NCBI RefSeq assembly: GCF_028748105.1
Contig: NZ_CP118169.1
Coordinates: forward strand, 1 to 64,000
Source: Entomospira nematocerorum
Lineage (GTDB): Bacteria > Spirochaetota > Spirochaetia > WRBN01
Length of the DNA: 64,000 bases
Direction of reading: 5' to 3'
Position numbers and translations under genes: made by a program
Part shown: positions 1 through 8,696 of the stretch, piece after piece
How positions within the stretch are numbered: the stretch's first letter is position 1
How the letters are laid out: every line of letters begins with the position of its first letter
The notes under the pieces: generated by a model
Database searches by the model: none
What the model saw: the letters and a program-made list of their open reading frames with translations, nothing else
What the model was told of the DNA's origin: nothing

Positions 1-1
1 T

Positions 2-1888
2 CTCTCTCGTAGCTTAGATGGCCCGATTATTGCCATTTATAGTAGCGATATGGAGCTCTTTTTTGATCATCTACTACAGGCGTTGATGATGGCTGTTATT
101 TTGGTTGTCGTGGCGGTACCAGAGGGGCTTCCCTTGATGATTGCCATTGTCTCTGCAATGATGATGCGTCGTATGTTGAAAGATCAGGTACTGGTACGCA
201 CTAATGCCGGCATTGAGACCGCTGGATCCTTAAATATTCTCTTTACGGATAAGACAGGAACTCTCACGAAAGGTGAGTTAGAGGTTGTTGCTTTGTGGCA
301 ATCTGGAGAGAGTGCTACGACTCCTTCTAAGCGTTTGGCAGAGACAATTATACAGACATCCCAATCAGAGTATCGAGTAGAGAGTGATGAAATCATTGGT
401 GGCAATAGTACCGATCAGGCCTTAATGCAGTGGATTGTGCATCACCCGACCCAACATCATGAGATCAAACCGCTGGATATAACAAAGGCTGAGTTGATTG
501 CTTTTAGTAGTGCTCGTAAGTGGTCTGCTGTAGCAATTCCGCGTAAAGATGGTCGTTGGCTTAGTAAGATTAAAGGTGCTCCAGAGATGTTACTTCCCCT
601 GTGTCAGCACTATATTAACGATAATGGTGAAATTATTGCTATGACTCCAGAGGTACAGCAGGAGATGCAGGCTATGATGCAACAGTGGTCTGATGCATCG
701 ATGCGTATCTTGGCATTTGCTTGGACAGATCATCGAGTAGAGGCTGATCAAGTACTGCAAAATCCCTTAGTGCTCTTGGGCTTAGTAGCCATTCGTGATG
801 AAGTGCGTCAAGAGGCAAAGATTGCAGTACATCAGGTGCAAGAGGCTGGTGTACAGGTGGTGATGGTTACGGGGGATCGCAAGGAGACGGCTTTGGCTAT
901 CGCTAAAGAGGTGGGTATTGCTCATCAAGATAGTTTGGTGTTAGACTCTAGTCAGCTACACTTACTCAGTGACAATGAACTTATGGAGGCATTACCCAGG
1001 TTAGCCGTAGTGGCTCGAGCGATGCCACAAGATAAGAGTCGGTTGGTACGGCTTGCACAGCAGAAGGATCTTGTCGTTGGTATGACTGGTGATGGCGTGA
1101 ATGATGCACCGGCTTTAAAGAGTGCCGATGTAGGGTTTGCCATGGGTAGTGGTACGGATGTTGCTAAAGAAGCGGGATCGATTATTATTCTAGATGATAA
1201 CTTTGTCTCCATTCAGCAAGCCATCTTGTATGGACGAACAATCTATCATAACATTCAACGGTTTATTGTCTTTCAGTTAACAATTAATATGTCAGCGGTG
1301 CTGGTCACGCTCTTTTTCCCTTTAGTTGGCTATGAGCCACCATTAAAAATTACACAAATGCTCTGGATTAATCTTATTATGGATAGTTTAGCAGCTTTAG
1401 CATTTGGAGGAGAGATGGCTCTCAAACGATACCTACAAGAACGACCAAAGCGTCGTGATGAGGCCATCGTAACGCCGATAATGCTCGAACAGATTATAGT
1501 GATAGGCTTAGTAATCTTTGGAATTAGCTTATATTTACTCTACTCCTTAGATATGGCACTCTTTTTTCATTATGGTAACAATGGTGTGAATTCTTGGTCA
1601 ACGGCATACTTTACCTTCTTTGTCTTTGCCGCACTTGCTAATGCCTTTAATGTACGTACATCAGAACTCAATCCATTGGCGAATATTGAAGGAAATCCTC
1701 TCTTTTGGCGTGTGATGATCTTTATTGGTGTGGTACAGATCTTCTTTTCTACCTTTGGCGGACGTGCTCTAGATGGATATGGTATGGGTATTGGTCGCTG
1801 GTTTATTATTTTTGCCTTGAGTTTATCTGTTTTTGGTGCTGGATTACTCCACAAGGCACTACGTATTCGTGATAATAAGATGGCTTAA
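2..1888 (+). CDS. P-type Ca2+-transporting ATPase, C-terminal part (5' end cut by window)
   Basis: ATP-driven cation pump of the inner membrane; by family resemblance a type II (SERCA/PMCA-like) calcium ATPase. The frame is open to the left edge of the window, so the ATG at 50 is only an internal methionine. Visible in order: the PEGLPL ion-binding helix M4 near 119-136, the phosphorylation motif DKTGTLT at 248-268, the N-domain, the P-domain motifs VTGDR and GDGVNDAPALK (about 1090-1120), and a C-terminal block of about six hydrophobic helices. All catalytic motifs are intact. PEGLPL rather than a CPC motif argues against a heavy-metal pump. The actuator domain and first helices lie outside the window. 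It is followed by a hairpin at 1895-1933. Confidence 0.93.
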   Translation, partial: LSRSLDGPIIAIYSSDMELFFDHLLQALMMAVILVVVAVPEGLPLMIAIVSAMMMRRMLKDQVLVRTNAGIETAGSLNILFTDKTGTLTKGELEVVALWQSGESATTPSKRLAETIIQTSQSEYRVESDEIIGGNSTDQALMQWIVHHPTQHHEIKPLDITKAELIAFSSARKWSAVAIPRKDGRWLSKIKGAPEMLLPLCQHYINDNGEIIAMTPEVQQEMQAMMQQWSDASMRILAFAWTDHRVEADQVLQNPLVLLGLVAIRDEVRQEAKIAVHQVQEAGVQVVMVTGDRKETALAIAKEVGIAHQDSLVLDSSQLHLLSDNELMEALPRLAVVARAMPQDKSRLVRLAQQKDLVVGMTGDGVNDAPALKSADVGFAMGSGTDVAKEAGSIIILDDNFVSIQQAILYGRTIYHNIQRFIVFQLTINMSAVLVTLFFPLVGYEPPLKITQMLWINLIMDSLAALAFGGEMALKRYLQERPKRRDEAIVTPIMLEQIIVIGLVIFGISLYLLYSLDMALFFHYGNNGVNSWSTAYFTFFVFAALANAFNVRTSELNPLANIEGNPLFWRVMIFIGVVQIFFSTFGGRALDGYGMGIGRWFIIFALSLSVFGAGLLHKALRIRDNKMA

Positions 1889-1894
1889 TATCGA

Positions 1895-1933
1895 CACAGA
1901 ATCGATAATCTTAAGGAGAATATCGATTCTGTG
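1895..1933. terminator. 13-bp perfect inverted repeat downstream of the ATPase
   Basis: CACAGAATCGATA (1895-1907) pairs perfectly with TATCGATTCTGTG (1921-1933) around a 13-nt loop. It lies just after the ATPase stop and before the promoter of the next gene, so a transcription-end or mRNA-stabilising hairpin is likely. No T-run follows, so it is not a classical intrinsic terminator. The loop carries an AAGGAG-like sequence. Confidence 0.5.
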
Positions 1934-1959
1934 AGGAAAACTATAAGAGATAAAGTATC

Positions 1960-1988
1960 TTGAATTTTTTATGAATATTGCGTACAAT
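1960..1988 (+). promoter_or_regulatory. Sigma70-like promoter for the coiled-coil protein gene
   Basis: TTGAAT at 1960-1965 and TACAAT at 1983-1988 are separated by exactly 17 nt. The start codon at 2022 follows with a normal leader. Good match to the -35/-10 consensus. Confidence 0.7.
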
Positions 1989-2021
1989 GAAACAAAACTA
2001 TCAGTTAAGAAGGACATTTTT

Positions 2022-2630
2022 ATGAAAAAAATTATTGTAACAACCGCCTTATCGTTATTGCTTTTAACAGGCATGGCATTTGCTCAAACTTCTGATATCG
2101 ATGCACGACAAGATCGTCTTGATCAGCTTCAAAGCGAGTTAGAAGATGCACAACGCATTGCTACTGCAAATGCACGCATGGATCAACTTAACCGTGAAGC
2201 TGTAGATCAACAACAACGTGAGCATACAGAGCAAGAGCACATCAACAACATTGATCGTCTACAACATCAGATTAAGGCAGAAGAAGAGCGTGCTGCACGT
2301 CAAGAAGCTGAACTCAAGCGTATTGAAGAGCTACGCCAGAAGATCGCAAAAGAGTCAGAAGATCTACGCCAAGCTCGTCTTGAGGAGTACAATCGTCAAA
2401 TTGCTGCAGAGCGACAACGCATCGAACAGATGAAGAAAGATCGTATCGCTGCACTCCAAGCACAAATCTCTGAAGAGCAAAAAGAGCTTGATGCACTTCA
2501 TGCAGAGATGAACAGCAAGCAACACAATGAAGCACCTGCAGAAGAAGAAGCTCCTACACCTGCACCAGCTCCAGCTCCTGAAAAGCCAATGACTGCTGCG
2601 GAGAAGAAAGCTGCTGCTAAGAAAAAATAA
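2022..2630 (+). CDS. Secreted coiled-coil protein with Pro/Ala-rich and Lys-rich tail
   Basis: The start at 2022 is chosen because the protein then opens with a clean signal peptide (MKKIIVTTALSLLLLTGMAFA) ending at AFAQ; the in-frame ATG at 1971 would put 17 polar residues in front of it and lies between the promoter elements. The mature part is almost entirely heptad-like, rich in Glu, Gln, Arg and Leu (roughly residues 25-165), then an alternating Ala/Pro/Glu stretch and a lysine/alanine-rich end. Such a protein probably sits in the periplasm as a long helical rod, perhaps linking membrane and cell wall; this is inference from composition. No enzyme motif is seen. It has its own promoter and terminator, so it is monocistronic. 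Confidence 0.8.
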   Translation: MKKIIVTTALSLLLLTGMAFAQTSDIDARQDRLDQLQSELEDAQRIATANARMDQLNREAVDQQQREHTEQEHINNIDRLQHQIKAEEERAARQEAELKRIEELRQKIAKESEDLRQARLEEYNRQIAAERQRIEQMKKDRIAALQAQISEEQKELDALHAEMNSKQHNEAPAEEEAPTPAPAPAPEKPMTAAEKKAAAKKK

Positions 2631-2654
2631 CATATTTTAGCAAACATACATAAG

Positions 2655-2680
2655 AGGGAAGTAATAACTTCCCTTTTTTT
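2655..2680 (+). terminator. Intrinsic terminator
   Basis: GGGAAG (2656-2661), loop TAATAA, CTTCCC (2668-2673), followed by seven T. Classical Rho-independent terminator for the coiled-coil gene. Confidence 0.9.
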
Positions 2681-2712
2681 ATTGAACGTCTTTGATGAAT
2701 GAAGGAGCGTCC

Positions 2713-2949
2713 ATGCGTATTACAATTCTAGGAACAGGATCAACCTATTGCTTAGCACTGCAAGAGCAGATTGAAAACATCTTGACCCGACATCAACGTG
2801 CGGCGCGTATCAACATAGAAAATGATATGGATACCATTGCAACGTATGATGTTAATATTACTCCAGCCATTGTGCGTAATGGAGTGCTGGTCTATGATAA
2901 GGGATATCCTATTAGTATGGAACAGTTAGAGCGAATTCTATTAGGTTAG
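2713..2949 (+). CDS. Small thioredoxin-fold protein with a single active-site cysteine
   Basis: A 78-residue cytoplasmic protein. The start at 2713 has a good GGAG site at 2704-2707; TTG/ATG codons at 2692/2695 lie upstream of that site. The pattern beta-strand, GTGSTYC, helix, then a cis-proline segment VNITPAIVRNG and an ending LERILLG matches the thioredoxin-like family often named redox-active disulfide protein 2. That family normally has GxGCxxC; here the first cysteine is serine (GTGSTYC), leaving one thiol. It could therefore act as a monothiol glutaredoxin-like protein, or be redox-inactive. It lies between a terminator and the promoter of the exporter operon and seems to stand alone. 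Confidence 0.65.
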   Translation: MRITILGTGSTYCLALQEQIENILTRHQRAARINIENDMDTIATYDVNITPAIVRNGVLVYDKGYPISMEQLERILLG

Positions 2950-2960
2950 AGCCATCACCC

Positions 2961-2989
2961 TTTACAAAAGAGGTAAAATCATTTAGAAT
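2961..2989 (+). promoter_or_regulatory. Sigma70-like promoter for the polysaccharide exporter operon
   Basis: TTTACA (2961-2966), 17-nt spacer, TAGAAT (2984-2989). The predicted transcription start near 2995-2997 lies only a few bases before the ATG at 3000, so that start would be nearly leaderless. Confidence 0.65.
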
Positions 2990-2999
2990 GTAGATAATT

Positions 3000-3854
3000 A
3001 TGAAGCAGAAAGTGAGTAAAATTTATTATAGTCAACAGCGACAGACTATGAAATTTTATCAGGTATATATAACCATGATAAAAAGTATCTGGCGTAGTCG
3101 ATGGTTTATCTGGATGCTCTTTGCACGGGACTATTTTCTAGCGAATAAGCGTAGTTTTTTAGGTATGGGGTGGCTTTTTTTAGCTCCCGCATTGAGCTCT
3201 ATGAGTTGGATCGCTATGAATTTACTCGGAGTCTTGAATCCTGGAGAGTTGGCTGTACCATTTCCTATTTTTGTCTTAATTGGAACCAGTTTTTGGACCC
3301 TCTTTAACAATACGTACATGAATAATGTGAGCCTCTTTGACCCTGTAGGAGCGATGTTGGGTTCCGTTAATTTCCCTAGAGAGACATTGATTATTGTACA
3401 ATCGGGAAAGTCGCTAGCCAACTTTTTGATAGCTTCAACGCTCAATACAGCAATTTTACTCTTTATGGGTATCTATCCAAATATATACTGGTTAAGTTTA
3501 CCTCTGTTGATTATTCCCTTATTAATGCTAGCGATTTCGTTAGGCTTAATGTTAATGATTATCAAGAATGCAATTCCTGACCTAGAGCGCGTCTTTGCCT
3601 TTCTCTTTCCTATGTTAATGTTTATCACACCGATTGTCTTTTTACCTACGGCGAAGAGCGATAAATTTCTCTTCTTAATCACGTACAATCCTTTAACGTA
3701 TCTCATTGGTCTGCCACGTGATATGGTTCTCTTTGGTCACAGTGAGGGCTGGAATGGATTTTGGATCAGTAGTGGTGTGGTTACCATACTCTTTGTGATG
3801 GTGCTACGTGCTTTTTATATTGCAGAAGAGTTACTTATTGAGAAGCGTTATTAG
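3000..3854 (+). CDS. ABC-2 type polysaccharide export permease (Wzm/TagG-like)
   Basis: Inner-membrane half of an ABC exporter for lipid-linked glycans. It has about six hydrophobic helices, a cytoplasmic amphipathic N-terminus with KSIWRSRWFIWMLFARDYF, and the family-like segment RSFLGMGWLFLAPAL just before the first helix. Its length (284 residues, or 268 from the in-frame ATG at 3048) is normal. The start is uncertain: neither ATG has a clear ribosome site, and the promoter at 2961-2989 would leave the first almost leaderless. The ATPase gene follows with its ribosome site overlapping this stop, so the two are translated together. The substrate cannot be read from the sequence; the glycosyltransferases at 18-23 kb could make it. 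Confidence 0.85.
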   Translation: MKQKVSKIYYSQQRQTMKFYQVYITMIKSIWRSRWFIWMLFARDYFLANKRSFLGMGWLFLAPALSSMSWIAMNLLGVLNPGELAVPFPIFVLIGTSFWTLFNNTYMNNVSLFDPVGAMLGSVNFPRETLIIVQSGKSLANFLIASTLNTAILLFMGIYPNIYWLSLPLLIIPLLMLAISLGLMLMIIKNAIPDLERVFAFLFPMLMFITPIVFLPTAKSDKFLFLITYNPLTYLIGLPRDMVLFGHSEGWNGFWISSGVVTILFVMVLRAFYIAEELLIEKRY

Positions 3855-3862
3855 GAGTGATC

Positions 3863-4675
3863 ATGAAAGAGGATGAAGATTATTGCTCAGAGGAAGAGGC
3901 CGTATTAATTGTTCATAAGGTGAGTAAAAAATTTACACGATCACTTAAACGAACCCTACTGTATGCAACTGTAGATATTATGTGGGCCTTAATGCCCTTT
4001 CTATCACGCAAACGAACTGACGCTGATGAGCCCGTACGGTTAAGAAAAGGGGAGTTTTTAGCACTAAAGCAGGTCTCGTTTCGCCTGAAAAAGGGCGATT
4101 CTGTAGCACTTCTTGGTGTCAATGGTTCAGGAAAAACCACACTGTTACGATTAATTTACGGCATCTATCCCTTTGATCGTGGTCATATTGAGGTGCGAGG
4201 ACGCATTGGAGCACTGCTTGCTGCAGGCGTTGGCTTTCATAGTCAGATGACAGGTAGAGAGAATATTTACGTCAATGCTGCCATTATTGGCATGACGAAA
4301 GCGGAAGTTGATGCCACCTTTAATGATATTATCGCCTTTGCAGATATCGCTGAATTTATTGATGCACCGGTGGGAACCTACTCTTCGGGTATGCGTATAC
4401 GTCTAGGTTTTGCGATTGTTGTCCACGCTGATATTGATATCCTCATTGCTGATGAGGTGTTAGCCGTGGGAGATGGCGCTTTTCGTAAGAAGTGCTTTGA
4501 TCGTATTGATTACTTAAAGAGTCGAGGTGTCTCGATTATCTTTGTCTCGCATATTCTCGATCAGGTCAAGCGAACCTGTGAGAAGGCTGTCTATCTACGC
4601 AAGGGTAATATGATTGCATTTGGCGATACAGAAGAGATTTTAGAGATGTATAAACGCGATAATCCTGGTGTGTAG
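3863..4675 (+). CDS. ABC exporter ATP-binding protein (Wzt/TagH-like)
   Basis: Cytoplasmic motor of the glycan exporter. Walker A GVNGSGKT at about residues 85-92, signature YSSGMRIRLGFA and Walker B LIADE are intact; the YSSGMR form of the signature is typical of the O-antigen/teichoic-acid export branch. The ATG at 3863 is used because AGGAG ends five bases before it. Length (270) fits an ATPase without the C-terminal carbohydrate-binding domain of some Wzt proteins, so substrate recognition is probably left to the permease or lipid carrier. The Walker A domain is preceded by an unusually long N-terminal lead (about 65 residues), as in KpsT/TagH relatives. Confidence 0.9.
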   Translation: MKEDEDYCSEEEAVLIVHKVSKKFTRSLKRTLLYATVDIMWALMPFLSRKRTDADEPVRLRKGEFLALKQVSFRLKKGDSVALLGVNGSGKTTLLRLIYGIYPFDRGHIEVRGRIGALLAAGVGFHSQMTGRENIYVNAAIIGMTKAEVDATFNDIIAFADIAEFIDAPVGTYSSGMRIRLGFAIVVHADIDILIADEVLAVGDGAFRKKCFDRIDYLKSRGVSIIFVSHILDQVKRTCEKAVYLRKGNMIAFGDTEEILEMYKRDNPGV

Positions 4676-4745
4676 TAACTTTCTTAGTGATATAGTCGTG
4701 TTGGGTATGATAAGATTGCATCATGAAAGATGATAGGGGGGTGTT

Positions 4746-6368
4746 ATGAAACACCAGCGGATTTCGCGATTATTGTTGCTCATCGTATTTTTGAGTAGTT
4801 GTGTCATGCTATTACAGTACTGTCATCGTCACGAAGATAAGCAGGATATCTTACGCTATGCGTTATTGCATCCGCTACAGCATTTTGATCCCTATTACAC
4901 TTTTGATCCTGATGTACTTATGGTCTATCAGCATGTAGTGGAGTCGCTCTATAAGATGGATAGCTCTGGAAAAATTTATCCATTGTTGGCGGTAGATTTG
5001 CCTTATATGTCTGATGATCGGCGTAGCTATACGATTACCCTACGCGATGATATTTTTTTTCATAATGGACAAGAGATCAGCAGTGAAGATGTTGCATATG
5101 TTTTTACGCGTATGTTTTATGCAGACTATCCTTCGGTGCATAAAGATCTTTATAAGATGATTGTAGGTGCTTCGCAAATGCTTAGTGGTAATACAAATGA
5201 GCTTGTTGGGATAGAGATTCATAATGATAAGCGATTCACGATTCATTTAGAGGAACCTTATGAACACTTTTTAGCGAATTTAACCTTGCCCTATGCTGGT
5301 ATCTATGCCAAACGAGCCTATCTAGAGTCATCATACCAATGGGGTACACAAGTGTTGGTGGGAAGTGGTTCGTATCGCTGGCATCGGCTATATGAGCAAG
5401 ATAGATTGGAGTTGGTACGCTTTATGAGCTATCATGGTCTGCAACCAACAGTTGATCGCTTGGTCTTCTCTTTTTATGCCAACGCTACAGAGGCGATCAA
5501 AGCCTATGAGAACGATCAGGTGCAGATGATGACGATCTCCCTACAAAATGTCTTACATGATTGCCCTCCATGGCTGTTGGCCGATTTGGTGGAGGTGGAT
5601 CGCATAGGAACACTCAGTTTACTGTTGAATGATACGGTAGGACCGTTACAGAATCTCTTGGTACGCCAAGCGATTGCTCTGGCTATAGATCGGGAGTTGT
5701 TAGTGGATATTGCCACGCAAAATAGAGGTATTGCTATGTATAACTACTTGCCATCTATAATTTTAGGAAGCACAGAAGAGTCACTATCACCACAGCGAAA
5801 TGTAGAGAAGGCTCAAGCATTACTCGTAGAGGCTGGCTATCCTAATGGATTATCCATAACTGTTTCCTATCCAGCATCCTCGAGCATGGAGCGCACTATC
5901 TGGAAGGCTCTTGCAGCACAGTTACAAGAGATTGGCATGAAGCTAGTGTTGTTAGAAGTCTCCCCACAGTACTGGCAAGAGCAAAAGGCGCATGGAGAGC
6001 ATCTGATGACACTGATTCGCTTGAACGCCTACAGCAAAGATGCGGATCTCTTGTTGTATCCGTTATTGCACTCCACGATGAGTCCGGTGTATTATCGGGA
6101 TACGATTATCGATCAATGGCTAGAGACGGCAAGACGTAGTGATGATGGAGAGTATCGTGCACGGATTTATCAGGATATTGAGACAAAAATTATCCAAGAA
6201 GATGTCATTTTACTTCCCTTATTGACGCTCCCATACTATTATTTGATTAAGCCTTATGTTTATTATCGACCACTGCGATTTTCTAGCGAGAATTTATCAT
6301 GGGCGGTGATAGGACGAGAGCGAGAGAGGGAACGTGCATATGTCTTTACGGAAGAAGGAAAAGCATAA
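4746..6368 (+). CDS. Peptide ABC transporter substrate-binding lipoprotein (OppA-like), copy 1
   Basis: Extracytoplasmic solute-binding protein of family 5 (SBP_bac_5). It has a short N-terminal hydrophobic segment with a lipobox-like LSSC at residues 16-19, although the hydrophobic stretch continues past it. Family landmarks follow in order: the early LRDDIFFHNGQEISSEDVAYVF block, LTLPYAGIYAKRAYL, VGSGSYRW, RQAIALAIDRELLV and the hydrophobic end. Length (540) is normal. No permease or ATPase genes for peptides are adjacent, so it must work with an Opp system elsewhere or in signalling. The next gene, a paralogue, begins 29 bases before this one stops, so the pair is one transcription unit. 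Confidence 0.88.
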   Translation: MKHQRISRLLLLIVFLSSCVMLLQYCHRHEDKQDILRYALLHPLQHFDPYYTFDPDVLMVYQHVVESLYKMDSSGKIYPLLAVDLPYMSDDRRSYTITLRDDIFFHNGQEISSEDVAYVFTRMFYADYPSVHKDLYKMIVGASQMLSGNTNELVGIEIHNDKRFTIHLEEPYEHFLANLTLPYAGIYAKRAYLESSYQWGTQVLVGSGSYRWHRLYEQDRLELVRFMSYHGLQPTVDRLVFSFYANATEAIKAYENDQVQMMTISLQNVLHDCPPWLLADLVEVDRIGTLSLLLNDTVGPLQNLLVRQAIALAIDRELLVDIATQNRGIAMYNYLPSIILGSTEESLSPQRNVEKAQALLVEAGYPNGLSITVSYPASSSMERTIWKALAAQLQEIGMKLVLLEVSPQYWQEQKAHGEHLMTLIRLNAYSKDADLLLYPLLHSTMSPVYYRDTIIDQWLETARRSDDGEYRARIYQDIETKIIQEDVILLPLLTLPYYYLIKPYVYYRPLRFSSENLSWAVIGRERERERAYVFTEEGKA

Positions 6369-7953
6369 GTATCAAGAACCAATTATTTTAGGGATCATGG
6401 CTTTGATGCTCATGGTGATTTTTATTGTGCATCTGGAGAAGAAGCGTGATAAGAGCGTCTTTCGTTACGGTATGCTAACCGAGATTAGTCTTGATATCCA
6501 TCATACGCGTAATCCAGAGATAGCAACTATCTATCGCCATATTATTGAGCCTCTCTATATCATGGATGATGCAGGGCAAATTATTCCATGGCTAACAGAA
6601 GATCTCCCCAAGATCTCTGCTGATGGACGACGATATCATTTTACTTTACGTCCACATCTATCCTTTCACGATGGCAGTCAAGTCAGTAGTTATGATGTGG
6701 AGTTTGTCTTTACACGTATGTTTCATCCTAAGTATCCATCGATTAACTATGAACTCTTCGAGGCGATAGAGGGATCTCGGGAAATGTTACGGGGTGAGAT
6801 AAATTATTTATCTGGCTTTACCGTAATCGATGATCTCAACTTCGTCATTGAGTTAGATTATCCTTTTGCACTCTTCTTGGCATACTTGACCATGCCTCAT
6901 GCTGGTATTTACGCACGTCAAGCGTATCTTCAAGAGCCACAGGCATGGGGAGAAGAGGTACTGGTGGGTAGTGGTCCGTATCGGGTGGCGTGGGCGGATA
7001 AGGGCGAGCGTATTGCTTTGAGTCGCTTTCGGGAGTATCATGGTGATTTGGCAGTGACCAAACAGTTGATTTTCTCCTTTTATCCCAGTATAGAGGAGGT
7101 TTTCCGAGCCTATAAACAGGGTTCTATCGATATGATGCAACTGCCTTTTTCGTATTACAAAAAGTACTTTCGTGACATAGAATTTTCACACTTAGCATTT
7201 GTGCATCGGGTTGGTTATACGAATATTCTCTTTAATCAGGATAAACCACCGGTCAGTAATCTTCTCATTCGTCAGGCGATCGCACATGCGGTTGATAGAG
7301 ATCGATTGAATCAACATATTTATGCAGGATTAGCACGTCCAGTGTATCACTTTCTTCCTGAGGAGATTGTGATTAATAAGAGCTCTCATCCGCTATTACC
7401 TTCGCACGACTTAGTGAGGGCACGGGAGTTAGTCAAGCAAGCTGGATATCCCAATGGCGTACGGATAGTCGTGCAATATAGTGAAGAAATTATGGACAGA
7501 GAAGTATGGTTTGAGTTAGCTGATCAACTCAAGCGAGCCAACATTCACTTGATTTTACTTGAGCAACACTCTTTCTTGTGGCGTAAGGAGTTATCTGATG
7601 GCAGTATCAGTATGGTTATTGGCCGATGGATTCCTAATATCCCACGACTTGATGCACTTCTTTATGGAGTTCTCTCCTCTAAGCTCAATCGCAAGTGGTC
7701 GATGAATTATCACAATGATCAAGTGGATCGCTGGCTTCACGAAGCACGATATACGGAAAATATCCGTACGAGAGAGGGAATTTATCGGCAAGTAGAAGAA
7801 GTTGCTATCGCTAAGGATTTGGCACTCTTACCGATTCTTTCAGTCCCGCACATTTTCTTGATTCAACCCCATATTAGCTATCGACCGGATGCCCATATTC
7901 ATCTAGATTTTACAGGGGATCTGCATAGTGAGCCCATGGATATCACGTCATAG
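6340..7953 (+). CDS. Peptide ABC transporter substrate-binding protein (OppA-like), copy 2
   Basis: Tandem paralogue of the preceding gene, with the same block order (LRPHLSFHDGSQVSSYDVEF, LTMPHAGIYARQAYL, VGSGPYRV, RQAIAHAVDRDRL). The ATG at 6340 is preferred over the in-frame GTG at 6334 because a GAGAGAGGGA stretch lies at a suitable distance. Its N-terminus is a basic segment and one hydrophobic helix (about residues 13-28) without a lipobox cysteine, so it is probably anchored by an uncleaved helix, unlike copy 1. The two copies differ widely, suggesting an old duplication with separate peptide preferences. No transporter subunits follow. Confidence 0.87.
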   Translation: MSLRKKEKHKYQEPIILGIMALMLMVIFIVHLEKKRDKSVFRYGMLTEISLDIHHTRNPEIATIYRHIIEPLYIMDDAGQIIPWLTEDLPKISADGRRYHFTLRPHLSFHDGSQVSSYDVEFVFTRMFHPKYPSINYELFEAIEGSREMLRGEINYLSGFTVIDDLNFVIELDYPFALFLAYLTMPHAGIYARQAYLQEPQAWGEEVLVGSGPYRVAWADKGERIALSRFREYHGDLAVTKQLIFSFYPSIEEVFRAYKQGSIDMMQLPFSYYKKYFRDIEFSHLAFVHRVGYTNILFNQDKPPVSNLLIRQAIAHAVDRDRLNQHIYAGLARPVYHFLPEEIVINKSSHPLLPSHDLVRARELVKQAGYPNGVRIVVQYSEEIMDREVWFELADQLKRANIHLILLEQHSFLWRKELSDGSISMVIGRWIPNIPRLDALLYGVLSSKLNRKWSMNYHNDQVDRWLHEARYTENIRTREGIYRQVEEVAIAKDLALLPILSVPHIFLIQPHISYRPDAHIHLDFTGDLHSEPMDITS

Positions 7954-7963
7954 AGGGTATTGC

Positions 7964-7992
7964 TTGGCAGAGCCCCCAAAATGTGCTATTAT
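7964..7992 (+). promoter_or_regulatory. Sigma70-like promoter with extended -10
   Basis: TTGGCA (7964-7969), 17-nt spacer, TGCTATTAT with -10 at 7987-7992. It drives the secreted/membrane protein pair from 8061. Confidence 0.75.
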
Positions 7993-8016
7993 TTTAGATA
8001 GTACAAGAGTATCATT

Positions 8017-8032
8017 CAAGCCACGTGGCTTG
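8017..8032. promoter_or_regulatory. 16-bp perfect palindrome in the 5' leader (possible operator)
   Basis: CAAGCCACGTGGCTTG is perfectly symmetric and lies about 25 bases after the -10 box and before the ribosome site of the gene at 8061. It could be a repressor site or a short leader hairpin. Confidence 0.45.
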
Positions 8033-8060
8033 ATAATAAAGACTCCGTAGGAGGCAATTG

Positions 8061-8693
8061 ATGTGGCATTATCGATGGATAATCGCAGCTACGCTCATTA
8101 TAATGGGCGTACCGATCTTTGCACAGAGCAAGACAAATGATCTGGCGATGAAGCGTATATATCTCTATACGACTGTCGTCTTTATGGATGAACTCGATCG
8201 TGATTGGCGACGTGCCACCGGTACGCTTGATGTCCAGATGCCACGCGTACTCCAACACTGGCAAGAGTTTCATCAAGAGAGGATCGGCTATGCCAATGCC
8301 TTTAGCGACTATCAGGCCAGTAGCCAACCCTTTATCGAGCAAATGCTAGCGGAGTTCACTCCCGAACAGCAGGCAGAGTTACGGAAGCGTGGGGTTCTTC
8401 ATGCTAATAGCAAGGCTGGACAGCTCTTGCTCTATGAAATGGTCTATTGGGAGCATCCCTTGGGTGGATATGCCATTCTTCCCTACACGCACGCCTTGCC
8501 TACACGCATGGGCTTGGCGATGGGTAGTTTAACGATGGGTGAGTCAATTGTCAAGGATGAACCGATTTGGAGTGAGTATTTTACTCTGTGGTCTCAGGTG
8601 ATTCGTCAATATTATCCACGCTTTGAGAAGCTGCTACAACAGCACATCGAAGAGTATAATCACTCTCTAAGAGGGAGTCGCAAAGCCTCTTAG
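8061..8693 (+). CDS. Secreted protein of unknown function
   Basis: A 210-residue protein with a cleavable-looking signal peptide (IIAATLIIMGVPIFAQ). The mature part is mostly helical with scattered aromatic residues and no cysteine; no enzyme motif was recognised. The ATG at 8061 follows a GTAGGAGG ribosome site. The next gene begins only a few bases after the stop and encodes a membrane protein, so the two probably act together at the cell envelope. The promoter at 7964-7992 and the palindrome at 8017-8032 lie directly upstream. Confidence 0.7.
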   Translation: MWHYRWIIAATLIIMGVPIFAQSKTNDLAMKRIYLYTTVVFMDELDRDWRRATGTLDVQMPRVLQHWQEFHQERIGYANAFSDYQASSQPFIEQMLAEFTPEQQAELRKRGVLHANSKAGQLLLYEMVYWEHPLGGYAILPYTHALPTRMGLAMGSLTMGESIVKDEPIWSEYFTLWSQVIRQYYPRFEKLLQQHIEEYNHSLRGSRKAS

Positions 8694-8696
8694 CAG

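Noticed and set aside
2364..2633. Minus-strand frame over the coiled-coil gene
   Set aside because: Antisense shadow of a repetitive Glu/Lys/Ala-rich gene, giving Ser/Leu/Cys-rich nonsense.
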